In this document: in pieces, positions 1-11,208 of the stretch
Position numbering within the stretch: position 1 is the first letter of the stretch
Layout of the letters: every line of letters begins with the position of its first letter
DNA from: Pezizomycotina sp. ARF18
Lineage: Eukaryota; Ascomycota
Assembly (NCBI GenBank): GCA_002224055.1
Contig: AZLU01000118.1
Span: 97,988 to 124,856 of the forward strand
Length of the DNA stretch: 26,869 nucleotides
Reading direction: 5' to 3'
Position numbers and translations under genes: made by a program
Notes under the pieces: model-generated
What the model saw: the letters and a program-made list of their open reading frames with translations, nothing else
Databases searched by the model: none
Told to the model about the DNA's origin: nothing

Positions 1-3000
1 TTTGCTTTGTTACTTTCGGGATATTCGTCCCGCAATGTCCCATTCCTCAAATTGGGCAGTGGTCGTATCCCTAGTATTCTCAGTTAGTTACTATGAATGA
101 ATCAAACTTCCTGATGGTGAACTTACCCTTCGCGCTGAATCCAACAGGCGATCAATGTCTTCCCATCGGATGACATTTTTGAATCATACACTTGTGGCGC
201 GCTGTCTCCGATGCTTTGGCAATAGGAGCGAAATCAAAGCTTTGATACCGACTTGCGTTTCCGGATAGGAAGTAGCGATCTAGAGCCTTCCAGAAGCAGC
301 GATTACTGTCCACCAAACTCCAGGTGTCCAGATTGGACTGAAATGGCACATTCGCACTGGAAGTTGGAATAGCGCGATGAAGCTGCAAACCCGAGCAATC
401 CAGTTAGGCAGCGTCCTCCTCAGAGTCTGGGCTTGGCCGGTGATCGGTCAAATCTCTGTAGGAAATGCCCCATGACGAACAGGCTTTGAACTGCATGCAA
501 GTTGAGAAGTGCGAGAGCCTAGGAAACTTCACAACGCCTGTTTTTCTTCGTAGAAGAAGCGCAGGGACACTGGCTTCCCGTCAACTGATTGGGCTGGGGA
601 ATCAAGTGCTGATACCAGTACTTGCAGCGCGTAAGAAAGAAGTCGGTGGACTCGACGTACTCGCCGGTCAGGGTTCTGAAGCCCAGGCAGTGATGTGTCC
701 CTAACGAGCAAGCCACTGTATCGCGGTTTGACAAGGTATCGCATACAAGCCTCTCTTATGATTCTACTGCATACGAGCAGTTTATCATCGCTACCAGCAC
801 AACAGTCCTTTGCAGATTCTGAGCAAGAAGGTTCGAACAGCCGAATGGGAAGCCGAAGACTACACTGGAATGTCTCCCTGTGTCGTTATATATCGGATCA
901 GCGACATGCAGCTGTCGAGGATCTTAGTAGGGCTGACCCTCTTGCTGTCATTAAGGTCGTAACCCTGGCTGGTTCGAATAATCGCGACAGCTTCGATAAC
1001 TCTGTTACTCTTAGAGACGCTTTGCATAAGTAACGAGCGACAGGACAATCCTATAGTTAGATTTGATACGATTGTTAGCAATCAGGGCTAGTACTTATGT
1101 TGCTCAAGTGATATGACTTACTTCCAGAGCGGTAGATCTTTCGCTCCTCCATCCTTCTCTTGATTTTTCTAAATGATCTTACAGTAAAGCTGCTCGATCT
1201 TATTCGGAAGGCCTTGTTTCGCAAGTTGATCAGTCATCAGCATCTTCAGCTCTATCCTTGAGGTCGTTAAGCATGAGTTTCGCCAGAGGAAGCTCCCTTC
1301 GACTTCAGATGTCAAAGCAGCAGTAGCGAACATGCTTGCGAAAAGACCCTTATCAGCCGTTGACTCAGGTATCGCGGACTCGAGGTAATGTAAGATATCG
1401 TTGGCAGTGTGCTCTGTTGTTAGCGATAGCTCCTGCAGATTGTCCCTCCACTCAGGTTTACAGATATAATTTCGGATTTGCGGGAGCGGCTGGCTGCTGC
1501 ACCACAGTCTAACTTCGCAGGTTGCTGTTGGACCTCACCGACAGGAAACTGATGAAGGCGGGAACGTCGAGGTTGCGGTTGGTGGATAGCATGGATGGTC
1601 ATCGTCGGCGTATCGACCTCATCGAGCCATCGACGAAGTGTACGTAAGAGGGATCTCTATCAATAAGGTATGGATCAAAGCTTCCACGGCGCTCGAATCG
1701 TCCGCATTGATATAGAGGAAAGGCTCCAGGCAAGTCGGGATTGCTTCCGGGTTAATGGTGAAGGATATAGCAACTGGAACGCAATGTTACGAAGAAGCTG
1801 GTTCTAGGAATGTACTGATCCTTGGTAAGGAATTGGAAAGCTATTCTCGGGGCCGCTTTCGGGTCTATCGGCTTTAAGTGCTCAATAGCTGAGGCGCATA
1901 GGACGATTTCCCCGCTCCGTGTTTCCCGTTGAGCCAGAGGATCGGATACTGAGACTTTTTGGCCGCCCATGCTCGAACTTTTTGTGAGCATAGAGCCACT
2001 CGCAGGTGCCCTGATGGCGTTCGCGGCGCGCGGCCTCGTAAACACCCCAATTGAAGGTGTTATAGCTGCTTTCGATGCGTGTCATGGACGACTTGGTTTC
2101 TCGACTGTCGATTAAGATGCGTTAATCTCACGAGAAACGCGAATGTATATAAATGGTCACTGAGTGTTTGATGAGCCGACTTACTAGTCTTCCATATGCA
2201 TCTTGATCTCTATGGGCCTGCTGAGCTTTTCGTTCTTCTTCCATTAGTTTCCGCTCGGCTTCAGCCTTTTCGCGCTCCAACACTGCTAGTTCTCTCTCTT
2301 TCTGCGCCTCTGCGCGTTCAAGTTCTGCCTGTCGCCTATCTTCTTTAGCTTCTGACCGCTCGATGGCGGCGGCCGATCGCTCAATAGCTGTTTTCACATG
2401 CTCATCGGCGAGCTCAGTCTGCATGGAGGTGATTTGTTCCCTAGTTTCCTGGCTCAACTGCGCCTCGACACCGGCCCTATTTTATCCAGGTGGTCCCAAT
2501 TTTCCTGTAAGCTGTTTAACAGGGATTGCAGTTTCTTGTTTTCTTTCAGTGCACTAGCCACTGTTGTCCCGTGGGAAGAAGTAGTATATGATTGTATCAG
2601 AGCGGTCTAGTCTGAGAGGGCTTGCATTGCTTACCTGGATGTTCCAGAGTCTTAGTAGAACGATACCAAAAGTGCAAAATCGTGATGTACGACTTGCTGA
2701 GGATCCGCCTCACGACATCAGAGGCGTATAGCGACGTCCCGTAAAGGTTCTCGAACTCGAGAGCTCCCATAAGATGTCAGGTAGCAACTGAACTTTATCT
2801 TTGATACCGTCGAACTGCTTGCTGTAACGTCCCGCAGTCTAAATATATTCAACTTCTGCTTAGCAATGAAATGGAAACTTTGTATGGATTCTCAGAGGTA
2901 TCGATATATTATGCTGCAAGTGTGGGCTACAAACCTCCAGGAAATCCTCAAGCCTCCCCAGATAAGTGCCGTAGGAAATGGATACGCTTGGACTGGATGG

Positions 3001-3432
3001 TTTCGAAGAGTTTAGTCAGTCTATAACTAGATTATGTGCTATACGTTTATCATGACAGGAAAGTATGATACCCATTGTGTCAAGGACTCCTGTGTAGTCT
3101 CGCATAGCATCAACGACAGGCCTGAGGTGACTGTATAAACGCCGTAGCTGTTTGTCGCGCGAGGCGCTTACAATGTCTTCTACCGCATTTTGTACATCCT
3201 CTGGTGTCGATGTTCCGTTGGCGACTTTGATTCTGTCAATAAAGGCGAGTTTCTTCTTTTGTTTGGGATCTTTCGTAAGTTCATCGCAGAACTCTTGAAA
3301 GGCCACCTCAAAGCTTTAATATTCCGTCAGTATATCTTAAGGATACTTTAAAATCAAGAAAAGTTGATGCTTCTTACGCAGTTTTTCGATGCCCCATATT
3401 TCCCCAGGAAGCGCGAGCTTTTTGCGCACTCC
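1..3432 (-). CDS. NLR/STAND protein: DUF7708-like N-terminus, coiled coil, NACHT (partial, frameshifted)
   Basis: This is probably a fungal NOD-like receptor acting in non-self recognition or regulated cell death; that role is known for the family and not shown here. Read on the minus strand, 3432-3378 encodes a leader (KKLALPGEIWGIEKL), followed by an inferred intron at 3314-3377. Then comes an N-terminal helical domain with FQEFCDELTKDPKQKKKL (about 3300-3250), YTGVLDTM (about 3070), PFPTALIWGGLR (2956-2985) and a LYGTSLY...ITILHFWYRS block (about 2740-2660). A long E/R/A-rich coiled coil covers about 2550-2180. The NACHT domain opens with HQGTCEWLYAHKKF (about 2020-1980) and a Walker A GKHGAGKS at 1904-1927, which lies in a third frame. 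Later blocks include ANDILHYLESAIPES and EGSFLWRKLMLNDLKDRA (about 1410-1230). Matches continue in broken frames to about 150 (FFLTRCKYWYQHL, LDTWSLVDSNRCFWKAL), and the C-terminus lies beyond the left edge. At least five frame changes are present. The start codon is not resolved. Confidence 0.72.
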
Positions 3433-4899
3433 AAACTTGATTCCGTATATGTTAACAATATATGAATGGGGAAACCTTGTAAATCAGTTTCTCTTGAATG
3501 AAACGTAGAAATATGGCCTGATTATCCTTCTAAAATATTATAATTATTAAGTGAGCCCTATGGTTCTGGAGGCTTTTTCTTTCTCGTAAAGAGAACCAAG
3601 AGGACGTCGAGAAAGGATACGAGAGGGAATAAGAACCGAAGACTTTGCTAGCTATATAATATAACGTTTACAAAAGTTTCTAGCGACGGATAGACAAGGA
3701 GATAAAACGGAAAGATGAGGCATCGATTGCCTATCCTTCCGTCTAGATAGACAGTCAAGTCCATATATACGGTCCATTATATTCAGAGATAGGGAGTATA
3801 TGCATGTGCGACAGTGGGGCAGTTCATCTGCGAACAAAAGTGATCCGCTAATCTTGACAGGGTGACGGTTCGTTTGCGAACTGGGGTTGTCCCTTGACAG
3901 AACGGCTGAGTCCAGTTTTCATGAGCAGAATCGCGGAGCCTCCATTGCTGCCCCGCGAGGCTCGCAGATGTTGGTCACACACACATCAACAAGAACAGCT
4001 CAGATTACCTCTTTTTTGATGTCAAACAGCCTCGCTTGTTTGTCCCCGCGGCAAGGCTTTCGAAAGCGAAGGTGTGTCCGAGGAGAAAACCCCCAAACGG
4101 TTGAACGGATATTTTATTGGATCGATGGATTTTCAGCTCGCTCTGGTCGGTGGCAATGCGTCTCGTATTTTTTCAAGAAATATCCGATCGTTTGCAGTAA
4201 TGAATCCACTTCAAGCGGCTCAATGGAGTGTGGGGAGCTCAAAAGTTCAGCGGTGGGCCTATGAGATAATTGAAGATCAAACACATCAGTGCGCCTTTGG
4301 CTAATGACTCCTCGCGGAAAAAGCGTTATGCGAGAATAAATTGCGAAGTGGCGGCGGCTTGGAGTATTCGCGATATTTGTTTCTCGTTACTATCCGTGCG
4401 GGTCTCGATTCCTTCGCGGAGCCGCGTAGGCAGCGAAGATGAGGGTGTGTACAGCCTCCTGTGATGATCTTTATCCAATTGATGAGATCCGAGAGGACAG
4501 GGCTTCCTTCCCCCACCATGAACGCTGAGACCATGATCAGGGCTAAAAGGACAAGCGAATAACCATGTACGATTTACCATCTATATCTTGCGATAAGCAT
4601 TATCCATGAATAGTGACTTCTCAATTTTCTAATATATATAAGCACCCACCTATATATATGTAGGAAAGCTTGCTCAGTGCCGTGGATTTCCCTGTTCTTC
4701 TTAATAATCGCCAGGACATCCAGGAGTTAGGATAACTTTTTATAACGGACTCCAAGTTCTACAGCAATCATCGTTTTCAACTTCAATAGAACCAAATTGT
4801 CTACCTATTTATCGTTCTAAATTCTTTAACACTTCCTCAGCATATCAATATATATACGCTTCATAGATAGTCTTTAAGACTTCAAGCAAAATTCCAAAC
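3433..4899. other. Divergent intergenic region between the NLR and AAA+ genes
   Basis: About 1.5 kb between two genes that point away from each other. Open frames of 60-125 codons on both strands (for example 3887-4264 plus and 4326-4580 minus) show no recognisable domain and overlap each other, so I treat them as chance. The stretch from about 3540 to 3840 and from 4620 to 4870 is AT-rich with several TATATA runs. I see no RNA gene or transposon ends. It presumably carries both promoters. Confidence 0.5.
4846..4899 (+). promoter_or_regulatory. Putative TATA element and 5' leader of the AAA+ gene
   Basis: An AATATATATA run at 4848-4856 lies about 45 nt before the proposed start. The start itself sits in a good fungal context (CAAACATGG). 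Such AT runs are common in this window, so only the position supports a promoter role. Confidence 0.3.
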
Positions 4900-7269
4900 A
4901 TGGACGCTAAGGTCCCCGACGTTAAGGTTGAAGCGCCAACCGACCCCGTTCCTACAAAGGAGGGTTCGGATCCTAAGGTAGAGAAACAGAGGATGCTTCT
5001 ACAGAAGCTAACAAAACCAACAAGACTTCCTCAAAAGAGGGGCAAAGGAGGAAGAAAAAGCCTGTTGAGCGGACAAAGATCGTGAGGGTTGACCAGATGT
5101 GAGTCTATACTATACCTGTTTCTATGTATCCGCGCCTTGATACTATTTTGAATGAGATCATGCTGACAGGATTGATCACAGATGGGACAAGAAAACCCGA
5201 AAATTTCGTTACGTCAAGACAGCAAAGCCAAAGAACAAGAAAGAAAAGTTGCCCGCTATGTCGTTACCGTTGCTCGTCGCATTAGCGTACAAGGTATATT
5301 TACCGGCCAGTACCAGGTCGATATCAGAGGGAAATACATCAGCGCGATATTGTCCGAAATATATCGCAACGTCGAAGGTGTCTCTTTCCCCGAGACAATT
5401 TCCATGGTAAGTAATATCAGATCTTCGATTAAGTACTTCAAGACTTTTCTTCAAGCGACGAGAAATCTGACTGACAACAAATGTTGCGAACTTGTATAGG
5501 ACCAGGAAGAATTGAAACTTCTGTTTCACGCCCGATTAGAACTACTCGCCGCCTTGACGGTAGCTAAGGCTGCCGAAGATCCAAACGAGGATATGATCTT
5601 CGAACTCGAGGCGGTTCTAGAGTTCATCAACGAGCACTTCGGCCACGTGCTCATGAGTATGGCAGACCTACCTCAGTTCCACGTCTCGTTCCAACATATT
5701 TGGACGCTTTTCAAGCCTAATACCCTGGTCTACGGGTCTGATAATCTGCGGCAGGGGCGAGTCTTCCGTGTGCACAGCTCTAAATACGGACAGCGTGAGG
5801 ACGGGTCCGCATACTATTCACTTACCGTCGACTTTCTGGACTCCAACGGCGAGAGCACCGGTTATGTGTATAACGAAGGCAGAGCTATCAATGGATTCGA
5901 AGGCTCCATGCCTGTATTTAAGCTACCGTATTTCCCGATCCAGTTGCATCCGGATTATAAAACCTGCGACAGACACTCATTGAGCGTGGAACAAGTGGAT
6001 CAGTTTGCAGGGCCGACACTTGCAAGAATACAAGGGCTTGCTGTAGATCTAGCAGGCAAGAAGTTCAATGTAAGCGTCAGGCCCTCTTCTATTGGTCTTC
6101 GACTTTGCTAACCTTGGCTATGTATAGTCTCATGGACGTGTAATGCTGGACCCGGTAATACTGCAACAGGTCCAGCCTAACAACAATCTTGTCCCGTATA
6201 TCGAAACGCCAATCCGTCATGAAGACCTTACCGATGACCAGAAGATGTTACTCAATCCCGTACTTTACGGCTTTAGCTTGGGCGACAAGATTTGGGGTAT
6301 GTAAAAGCAACAGCTCATGAATGGTACTGAAGCATGAGTTACTGACATATCTTTCTTTATAGGAGCTTTCGCTATATCCCAACTGAGAAGTGGAGTGGAA
6401 TGATAGTATCATCGAATCGCTGGTTCTTGACCCCAGCGGAAGGAATTCATCCGGGCCCTTGTAAGGACGCACGGACTCAAAGAAGACACCGAGAGTTTCG
6501 ATGACTTTGTCCGTGACAAAGGAAAGGGATTGATCGGTCTTCTCGCAGGTCCACCAGGCGTTGGTAAAACCCTTACAGCGGAAGCAGTCGCGGAGATAGC
6601 TCATAGGCCCTTATATATGATCAGCTCCGGCGAACTCGGAGAGAGCTCTTCATCTGTTCAGTCTAGCCTTGCCAGTGTTCTCGAGCTCGCCGAAGCGTGG
6701 AAGGCTGTCGTTCTCCTCGATGAAGCCGACGTCTTCCTTGCGAAGCGTGACAACCTCAACCTCCACCGCAACGCGGTTACCTCTATCTTCCTCCGTCACT
6801 TGGAGTACTACCAAGGAATCCTCCTCCTCACTACGAATCGCCTTACCAGTTTCGATCCGGCATTCCAGAGTCGTATCCACTTCTGCTTTGAGTACGAAAA
6901 TCTCACTTTACCGCGCGACTTTCTATTTGGGAGAAGTTCCTGCAGAAGGCCAAGTCCACCCCCAATCTTGAGGTGACTGTGGATGAAAGTGCGCTGCGGC
7001 AGCTGGCAGAACTCGACCTGAACGGACGGCAGATCAAGAATTGCATGAGCATTGCTCAGGCAGTCTCCTCGGAGAAGAAGCAGCCGCTCTCTTTGGATAT
7101 TGTACGCCTGGCAGTCGGATTTGCTAATATAGCTTGGAAGGCTGATGATTCCTCCAGTGATTCTGACTCGGCAAGCAGTCTCATCGCGCTAATGAGAAAT
7201 GTCAGGTCGGTGGGGAAAGGCGAATGGGGTTCAAATTTTATCATTTTAATAGCAACTGCGTTCCCTTGA
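4900..7269 (+). CDS. AAA+ ATPase with DUF7025-type N-terminal region (frameshifted)
   Basis: An ATP-driven remodelling enzyme of a large family seen mainly in filamentous fungi; substrate and location are unknown. The start at 4900 has context CAAACATGG. The N-terminus is charged (MDAKVPDVKVEAPTDP). Inferred exons are 4900-5098, 5182-5406, 5500-6069, 6128-6296 and 6363-7269, with GT..AG introns of 58-93 nt. Exon 3 (DLPQFHVSFQHIWTLFKP, then YYSLTVDFLDSNGESTGYVY) is the DUF7025-like part. The AAA module has Walker A GPPGVGKT at 6548-6571, Walker B VVLLDEADVFL with the DE at 6719-6724, a sensor-like LLTTNR (about 6826-6840) and DPAFQSRIHF, which carries the putative arginine finger. The lid resumes one frame over as IWEKFLQKAKSTPNLE (about 6928). 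I count at least five frame slips: about 5000, about 5250, about 6390, about 6440 and about 6910. None falls inside the Walker motifs. The last residues are a Ser/Asp-rich tail and are less certain. Confidence 0.85.
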
Positions 7270-8114
7270 TTTTATTCTTTTCTATTTCTTTCTTTCTTCC
7301 TTTCTTTTTTGGTGTTCATTTTTTTCTCTTCATGATGTGCGCGGTACGCAATTGGGGTTCAGATTTGGGTATACTTCAGTCCCTTTTTACAAACATTCTT
7401 TCGATCTTTCTCATGTCATCTAAAGGTCAGTTTTTGCTTTTAGGAATTCTAGTAAGGCTTTTTTTCTTCTAATTTGACAGCAATACATTCCTTGCTGGTT
7501 CAGAGTAAATGTGATTGTGAATTGGTTGGAGCGCGCTCACGTCGTACATATAATACATAGTTGGTGTCTTACCTCAAAATGAGCAGTATAAACTATATGA
7601 TTATCTATCAAATTAAATATTGGCAGTAAAGATTTCTTTAGTTTACCGTGGGACTGATAATAATATCAGGTCCTTTTCTTTGCCTAATAAACCCAGCCAT
7701 TTGTTAGCCGAATAATCGTTGTTTTGTTTTGGATATATACTATCTATGCTCGTACTATTATTCAATATATACATTCATCAATCACATACAACTATCTGCT
7801 CTCAATTTAAATAAATTCCTTCTTCATGTCCTCTCACTAAAACTAGACAGGTAATTGATTCTTGTTTACGTGTGGTTTTTAGAACGAAAAAATCACGATC
7901 ATCGCGAGTTACAGCAACGATATAGCTCATACCGACTCCGAATCAATTAACACTTCATTTACACAACGAATAATATTCTCAGAGTATACAAAAGCATATA
8001 AGCTATAAAAGTTTTGGAATATCTTTAAAACGATACATAAAGATTGAAGTTGTGTTAGAATTTCAGCTATATACATGTGGAATAGAAAAAATCATAAAAA
8101 ACACAAAACTCGTC

Positions 8115-8349
8115 AAAAAAAAAAAAATATAAGATCGAACTTGATCGCTCCAGGGATCGAACCTAATAGGAATAGTTAGTGAATCGATCGTAATATTAAG
8201 GCGTTTGACCTGGGAAAGAGAGTTAAACCGCACCTGGGACCTTTTCGGCATAACATATGATCATCACGACTCCAGGGATCGAACTCGAACCCCTTCGCAC
8301 GATTTTGGGTATGTAAACGAAACGTTCTAACCACTGAACTAAGCGACCC
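8115..8349 (-). repeat. Degenerate tRNA-derived (SINE-like) element
   Basis: On the minus strand, 8348-8342 reads GGTCGCT (a possible 5' acceptor strand). It is followed by TA and a perfect D-arm, GTTC-AGTGGTTA-GAAC, which also fits a Pol III A box. An anticodon-arm-like TTTCG...CGAAG follows, with a long loop (an intron-like insert; the anticodon would be TAC, very uncertain). A B-box-like GTTCGATCCC then lies at about 8273-8282. A second T-arm-like copy, GGTTCGATCCCTGG, lies at 8150-8163 and ends in AGCGATC (8149-8143). That end, and not the nearer copy, is fully complementary to the 5' acceptor strand, with one G-U pair. A 13-nt run (A on plus, T on minus) at 8115-8127 could be a tail or Pol III terminator. 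I do not call a functional tRNA because the folds are imperfect. Confidence 0.4.
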
Positions 8350-9573
8350 TTTTGACAGTGATGCCGGAGGAACTCGTCTGATTTTAGTTATATGAAGTTT
8401 CGCAAGGTTTTGTTGAGCAGTTTCAGCGTTTTTCCGTTCACTGGTTCAGGGTTTCACACATGACTTCAGCTGCGCCACACGAAAAAAGCTTTCATTCAAA
8501 GAGCGCTTTCCGAAGCAGGTTTGAGCCTATTTCTTCCAATCTAGCTTTGTCCCGGGGTCTTATACCTTTTCGTTGTTGCGTTGTTGCGGGTTTGAGTCTA
8601 TCTTCCGAGTTACGACTGACTACGAGCTTGGACTATATATGTATATTAACCGTTGTTTTTGAGTTTATATTGAATATGAATTTATATAAATGCATTTCTA
8701 TGAATTATTGACTAAAGAAAGATCTTAGGATTGATATCGTAGATACTAGCATTGCTATGGGTGCTCTGGAGAAATCTTTAGAAACTATATAGATTTGGAA
8801 TATATAATCCTCCCTAACGATAATGATTATTATTATTAACATGAATATATCTGACGACCCGAAGTTTTTATTGCTCTATAGTCGCCTAAGAGATATATAG
8901 TTCATGAATATATCAGATATATAAGCTTATATGTAAGAATATATAAGTTAGTCCGAGATATATCCCAAGTATATATATAGATAATTATATATGTAGCAAT
9001 ATCTCTAAAGCAAAACCACGACACCTATTAACAGAACTTATAGCAGAAGTTAGATTCGAAGAATGCTATGAGTAATTATAACATATAATCTATTGCTGTT
9101 CATTCTGATTTATAGTCCATTTTCGTTGTTAGCTCTAAAACGCTTATACAGGCATATGGAATACATTTTCATTTACCGAAATTGTATATTAAAGCAACTT
9201 TCTTGCACTAAACCTAGGAAAAAACACGATTGCAGCTCTCTCGTCGAAGCTTCTAACTTGTTATTTAATAATTTATTTATATCATTGTAAAATAGTAAAG
9301 AAAGATACGTGATATAACTCATACTACACGAGACTAGATGCTTTTCACAATGGACTTTCCTTGATTATAACCAACCACAACCGCCGAACTCATTATTGTA
9401 TATATGTATTATGTATGTATGTATGCATGTATATATATAGTATTAGGTTCTAACCTAAATCTATGTATTGCATTCTGTAAACTCGCAACTGACCGACTTA
9501 TACTTACTTCTTCCAAAAGTTAAGCCTTGGATTGTAACACCGATCGGCGGTTTAACTTAGGTGAGAATTAACC

Positions 9574-9600
9574 TTTTTTTTTTTTTTTGGGGGGGGGGGG
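9574..9600. repeat. T15-G12 adjacent homopolymers
   Basis: Fifteen T followed directly by twelve G. Its complement has the same C-run/A-run architecture as 17232-17269, inside an intron of the cotransporter gene. Exact lengths are unreliable in this assembly. Confidence 0.8.
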
Positions 9601-9893
9601 ATTGCCAGCCTTAAATTTAGCCTCAGCGGGGGGATTGTCCAATCAAAATTGAGTTCGCGATGGGAGCTTCGGAAGGGAGCTTAGCTGTTCTGCCCCGCGT
9701 TCTTTCTTGGGGGAAGAAAGCTGCAGCTTTCAGTTTGGCAAAAAGGCTTTACATTTACACGTAGCTTAGACCATCTAACTGACAACCACCCTGCTATGAG
9801 TAAATAAATAGTACTAATAGTAACGCTTCTAGAACTTTACAAGATAAAAGCATCAAGGATATCAAACCGCATCTATAACATCAAAAAGCTACA

Positions 9894-9900
9894 TATATAA
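9894..9900 (+). promoter_or_regulatory. TATATAA element just upstream of RIB4
   Basis: TATATAA ends 16 nt before the RIB4 start codon. It is unusually close for a TATA box, so it may instead be part of an AT-rich 5' leader. Confidence 0.25.
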
Positions 9901-9916
9901 GAAACCATTTCCAAAA

Positions 9917-10803
9917 ATGTTCAAAGGAACCAAAGGCCCCGGAGAATCCCAGAAGCTCGATGGTGGGAGCAGTCCCTTTGTAACTTATATTGCTTATCAG
10001 CTAGCTTTAGCTAACGAAAAGAAACTAAAATACGAAAGGCTCCCCGCTACGCGTCCTCATCGTCCACGCCCGCTGGAACTCCGAGCTCATAACCCCGCTC
10101 GTCGAAGGAGCCAAGAAGCGCCTCTTCGCCAGCGGCGTCAAGGAAGGAAACGTCGTCACCCAGAGCGTCCCGGGCAGTTGGGAGCTGCCGATCGCCGTGC
10201 AGCGGTCAATAAAACACACCTCAAACCTCATTCCATTAATCATACGACTTAACTCATACTTTTTTTTCCTTTTTTTTTTAGGTTATACACCGCCTCGACG
10301 ATCCAATCCTCGCACCTAGGCGTCACGTCGGCCAGCGACCTCCTCGGCGGATCCACGACGGACCTAACGTCCCTCGGCAAGCCGGCGAAAGCTCGGGAAA
10401 AAGCTCCGAGCCGTTCGACGCGATCATTGCGATCGGCGTGCTCATTAAGGGCGAGACGATGCACTTTGAGTACATCGCCGAGTCGGTGAGCCAGGGGTTG
10501 ATGAAGGTGCAGCTGGACTTTGGCGTTCCGGTTATATTTGGGCTTTGGTATGTGAACTTGAGAAATTTTTTTTGTGAGAGGTAGCTTGATGCTGATTTAT
10601 GTAGACTGTCTTGGACGAGGAGCAAGGGAAGAAGAGGGCCGGTATGACTTCGGACGGCCACAACCACGGAGAGGATTGGGGTGATGCAGGTAAGGATAGA
10701 TCCAATTCCCAATGCATACTTAAGACTATTAAGACTAACGAAAAGTGTAGCTGTCGAAATGGGAGCCAGGCGGAAGCAATGGGCGGAAGGTGTCATTTCT
10801 TAA
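9917..10803 (+). CDS. RIB4: 6,7-dimethyl-8-ribityllumazine synthase
   Basis: This enzyme condenses 5-amino-6-ribitylamino-uracil with 3,4-dihydroxy-2-butanone 4-phosphate, the penultimate step of riboflavin synthesis; it is cytosolic. Inferred exons are 9917-9962, 10039-10204, 10282-10547, 10605-10689 and 10751-10803, about 200 residues, usual for the fungal enzyme with its Ser/Thr-rich insert. Visible motifs are [16 protein letters not shown] at the N-terminus, then [50 protein letters not shown] (with the active-site region His), [20 protein letters not shown] and GHNHGEDWG. It ends at TAA 10801-10803 after [11 protein letters not shown]. Two one-base slips are needed: one missing A in the A5 run at about 10401, and one missing T at the end of exon 3 (GGGCTTTG). 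The first two introns would start GTGGGA and GTCAAT, which are weak donors. Identity is certain from the motifs; the frameshifts look like assembly errors. Confidence 0.95.
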
Positions 10804-10888
10804 ATTTATAACAACTATACTTTTACGAAAATGTCATGTTTGGAAACGCATATTTCGTCCTTGGGAGGATACGGAATCTACAAATACG

Positions 10889-10921
<33 letters not shown>

Positions 10922-11208
10922 GATACAAGATGACATACAAAAATCGCATTTTCGTGTGTACTCAAATAACTTCTGTGTAAGCACACGGTAGAAACTACTC
11001 TTACTTGAAATGAGATACGAAATTTTCTAGAAAAGACAGAAACTTGGCCACGAGGAGGGTGAAACTGGCGAGGGCGATCTGAACTTATAAGACATATTTA
11101 TCTTAAACAAAGGAGAAATGACTTCCAAGTAGTTTTAATGCATTGCTAAATAGCAGCCTTCATATTTGAATTCTATAACAAACGAAATATTGAAGATATA
11201 TTGAATTG
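10804..11208. other. Convergent intergenic region with A28 tract
   Basis: The 3' ends of RIB4 (plus) and the AVT-type transporter (minus) face each other across about 400 nt. An uninterrupted A run occupies 10889-10916. No gene is visible. Polyadenylation signals of both genes presumably lie here, but none stands out. Confidence 0.6.

Larger units (their letters stand above)
7270..9916. other. AT-rich gene-poor stretch between AAA+ gene and RIB4
   Basis: No convincing protein gene was found in about 2.6 kb. Open frames here (8460-8711, 9093-9290, 7224-7472) are low in complexity and match nothing I know. From 7270 to about 7450 the plus strand is T-rich, as expected for a 3' UTR of the upstream gene. 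From 8780 to 9030 the sequence is dominated by ATATAT, with a direct repeat CATGAATATATC at 8840-8851 and 8903-8914 and a 14-base palindrome at 8919-8932. A (TATG/TATA)n patch lies at about 9400-9440. The only structured elements are the tRNA-like element at 8115-8349 and the T/G homopolymer pair at 9574-9600. Confidence 0.55.

Noticed and set aside
3887-4264. 125-codon open frame on the plus strand between the NLR and AAA+ genes
   Set aside because: No recognisable domain, overlaps other open frames on both strands, and no splice or promoter context supports it.
8267-8349. A functional tRNA-Val with an intron
   Set aside because: D-arm and A box are good, but the acceptor and T-stem of this copy do not pair properly, and the anticodon assignment depends on a guessed intron. 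Kept only as a tRNA-like repeat.
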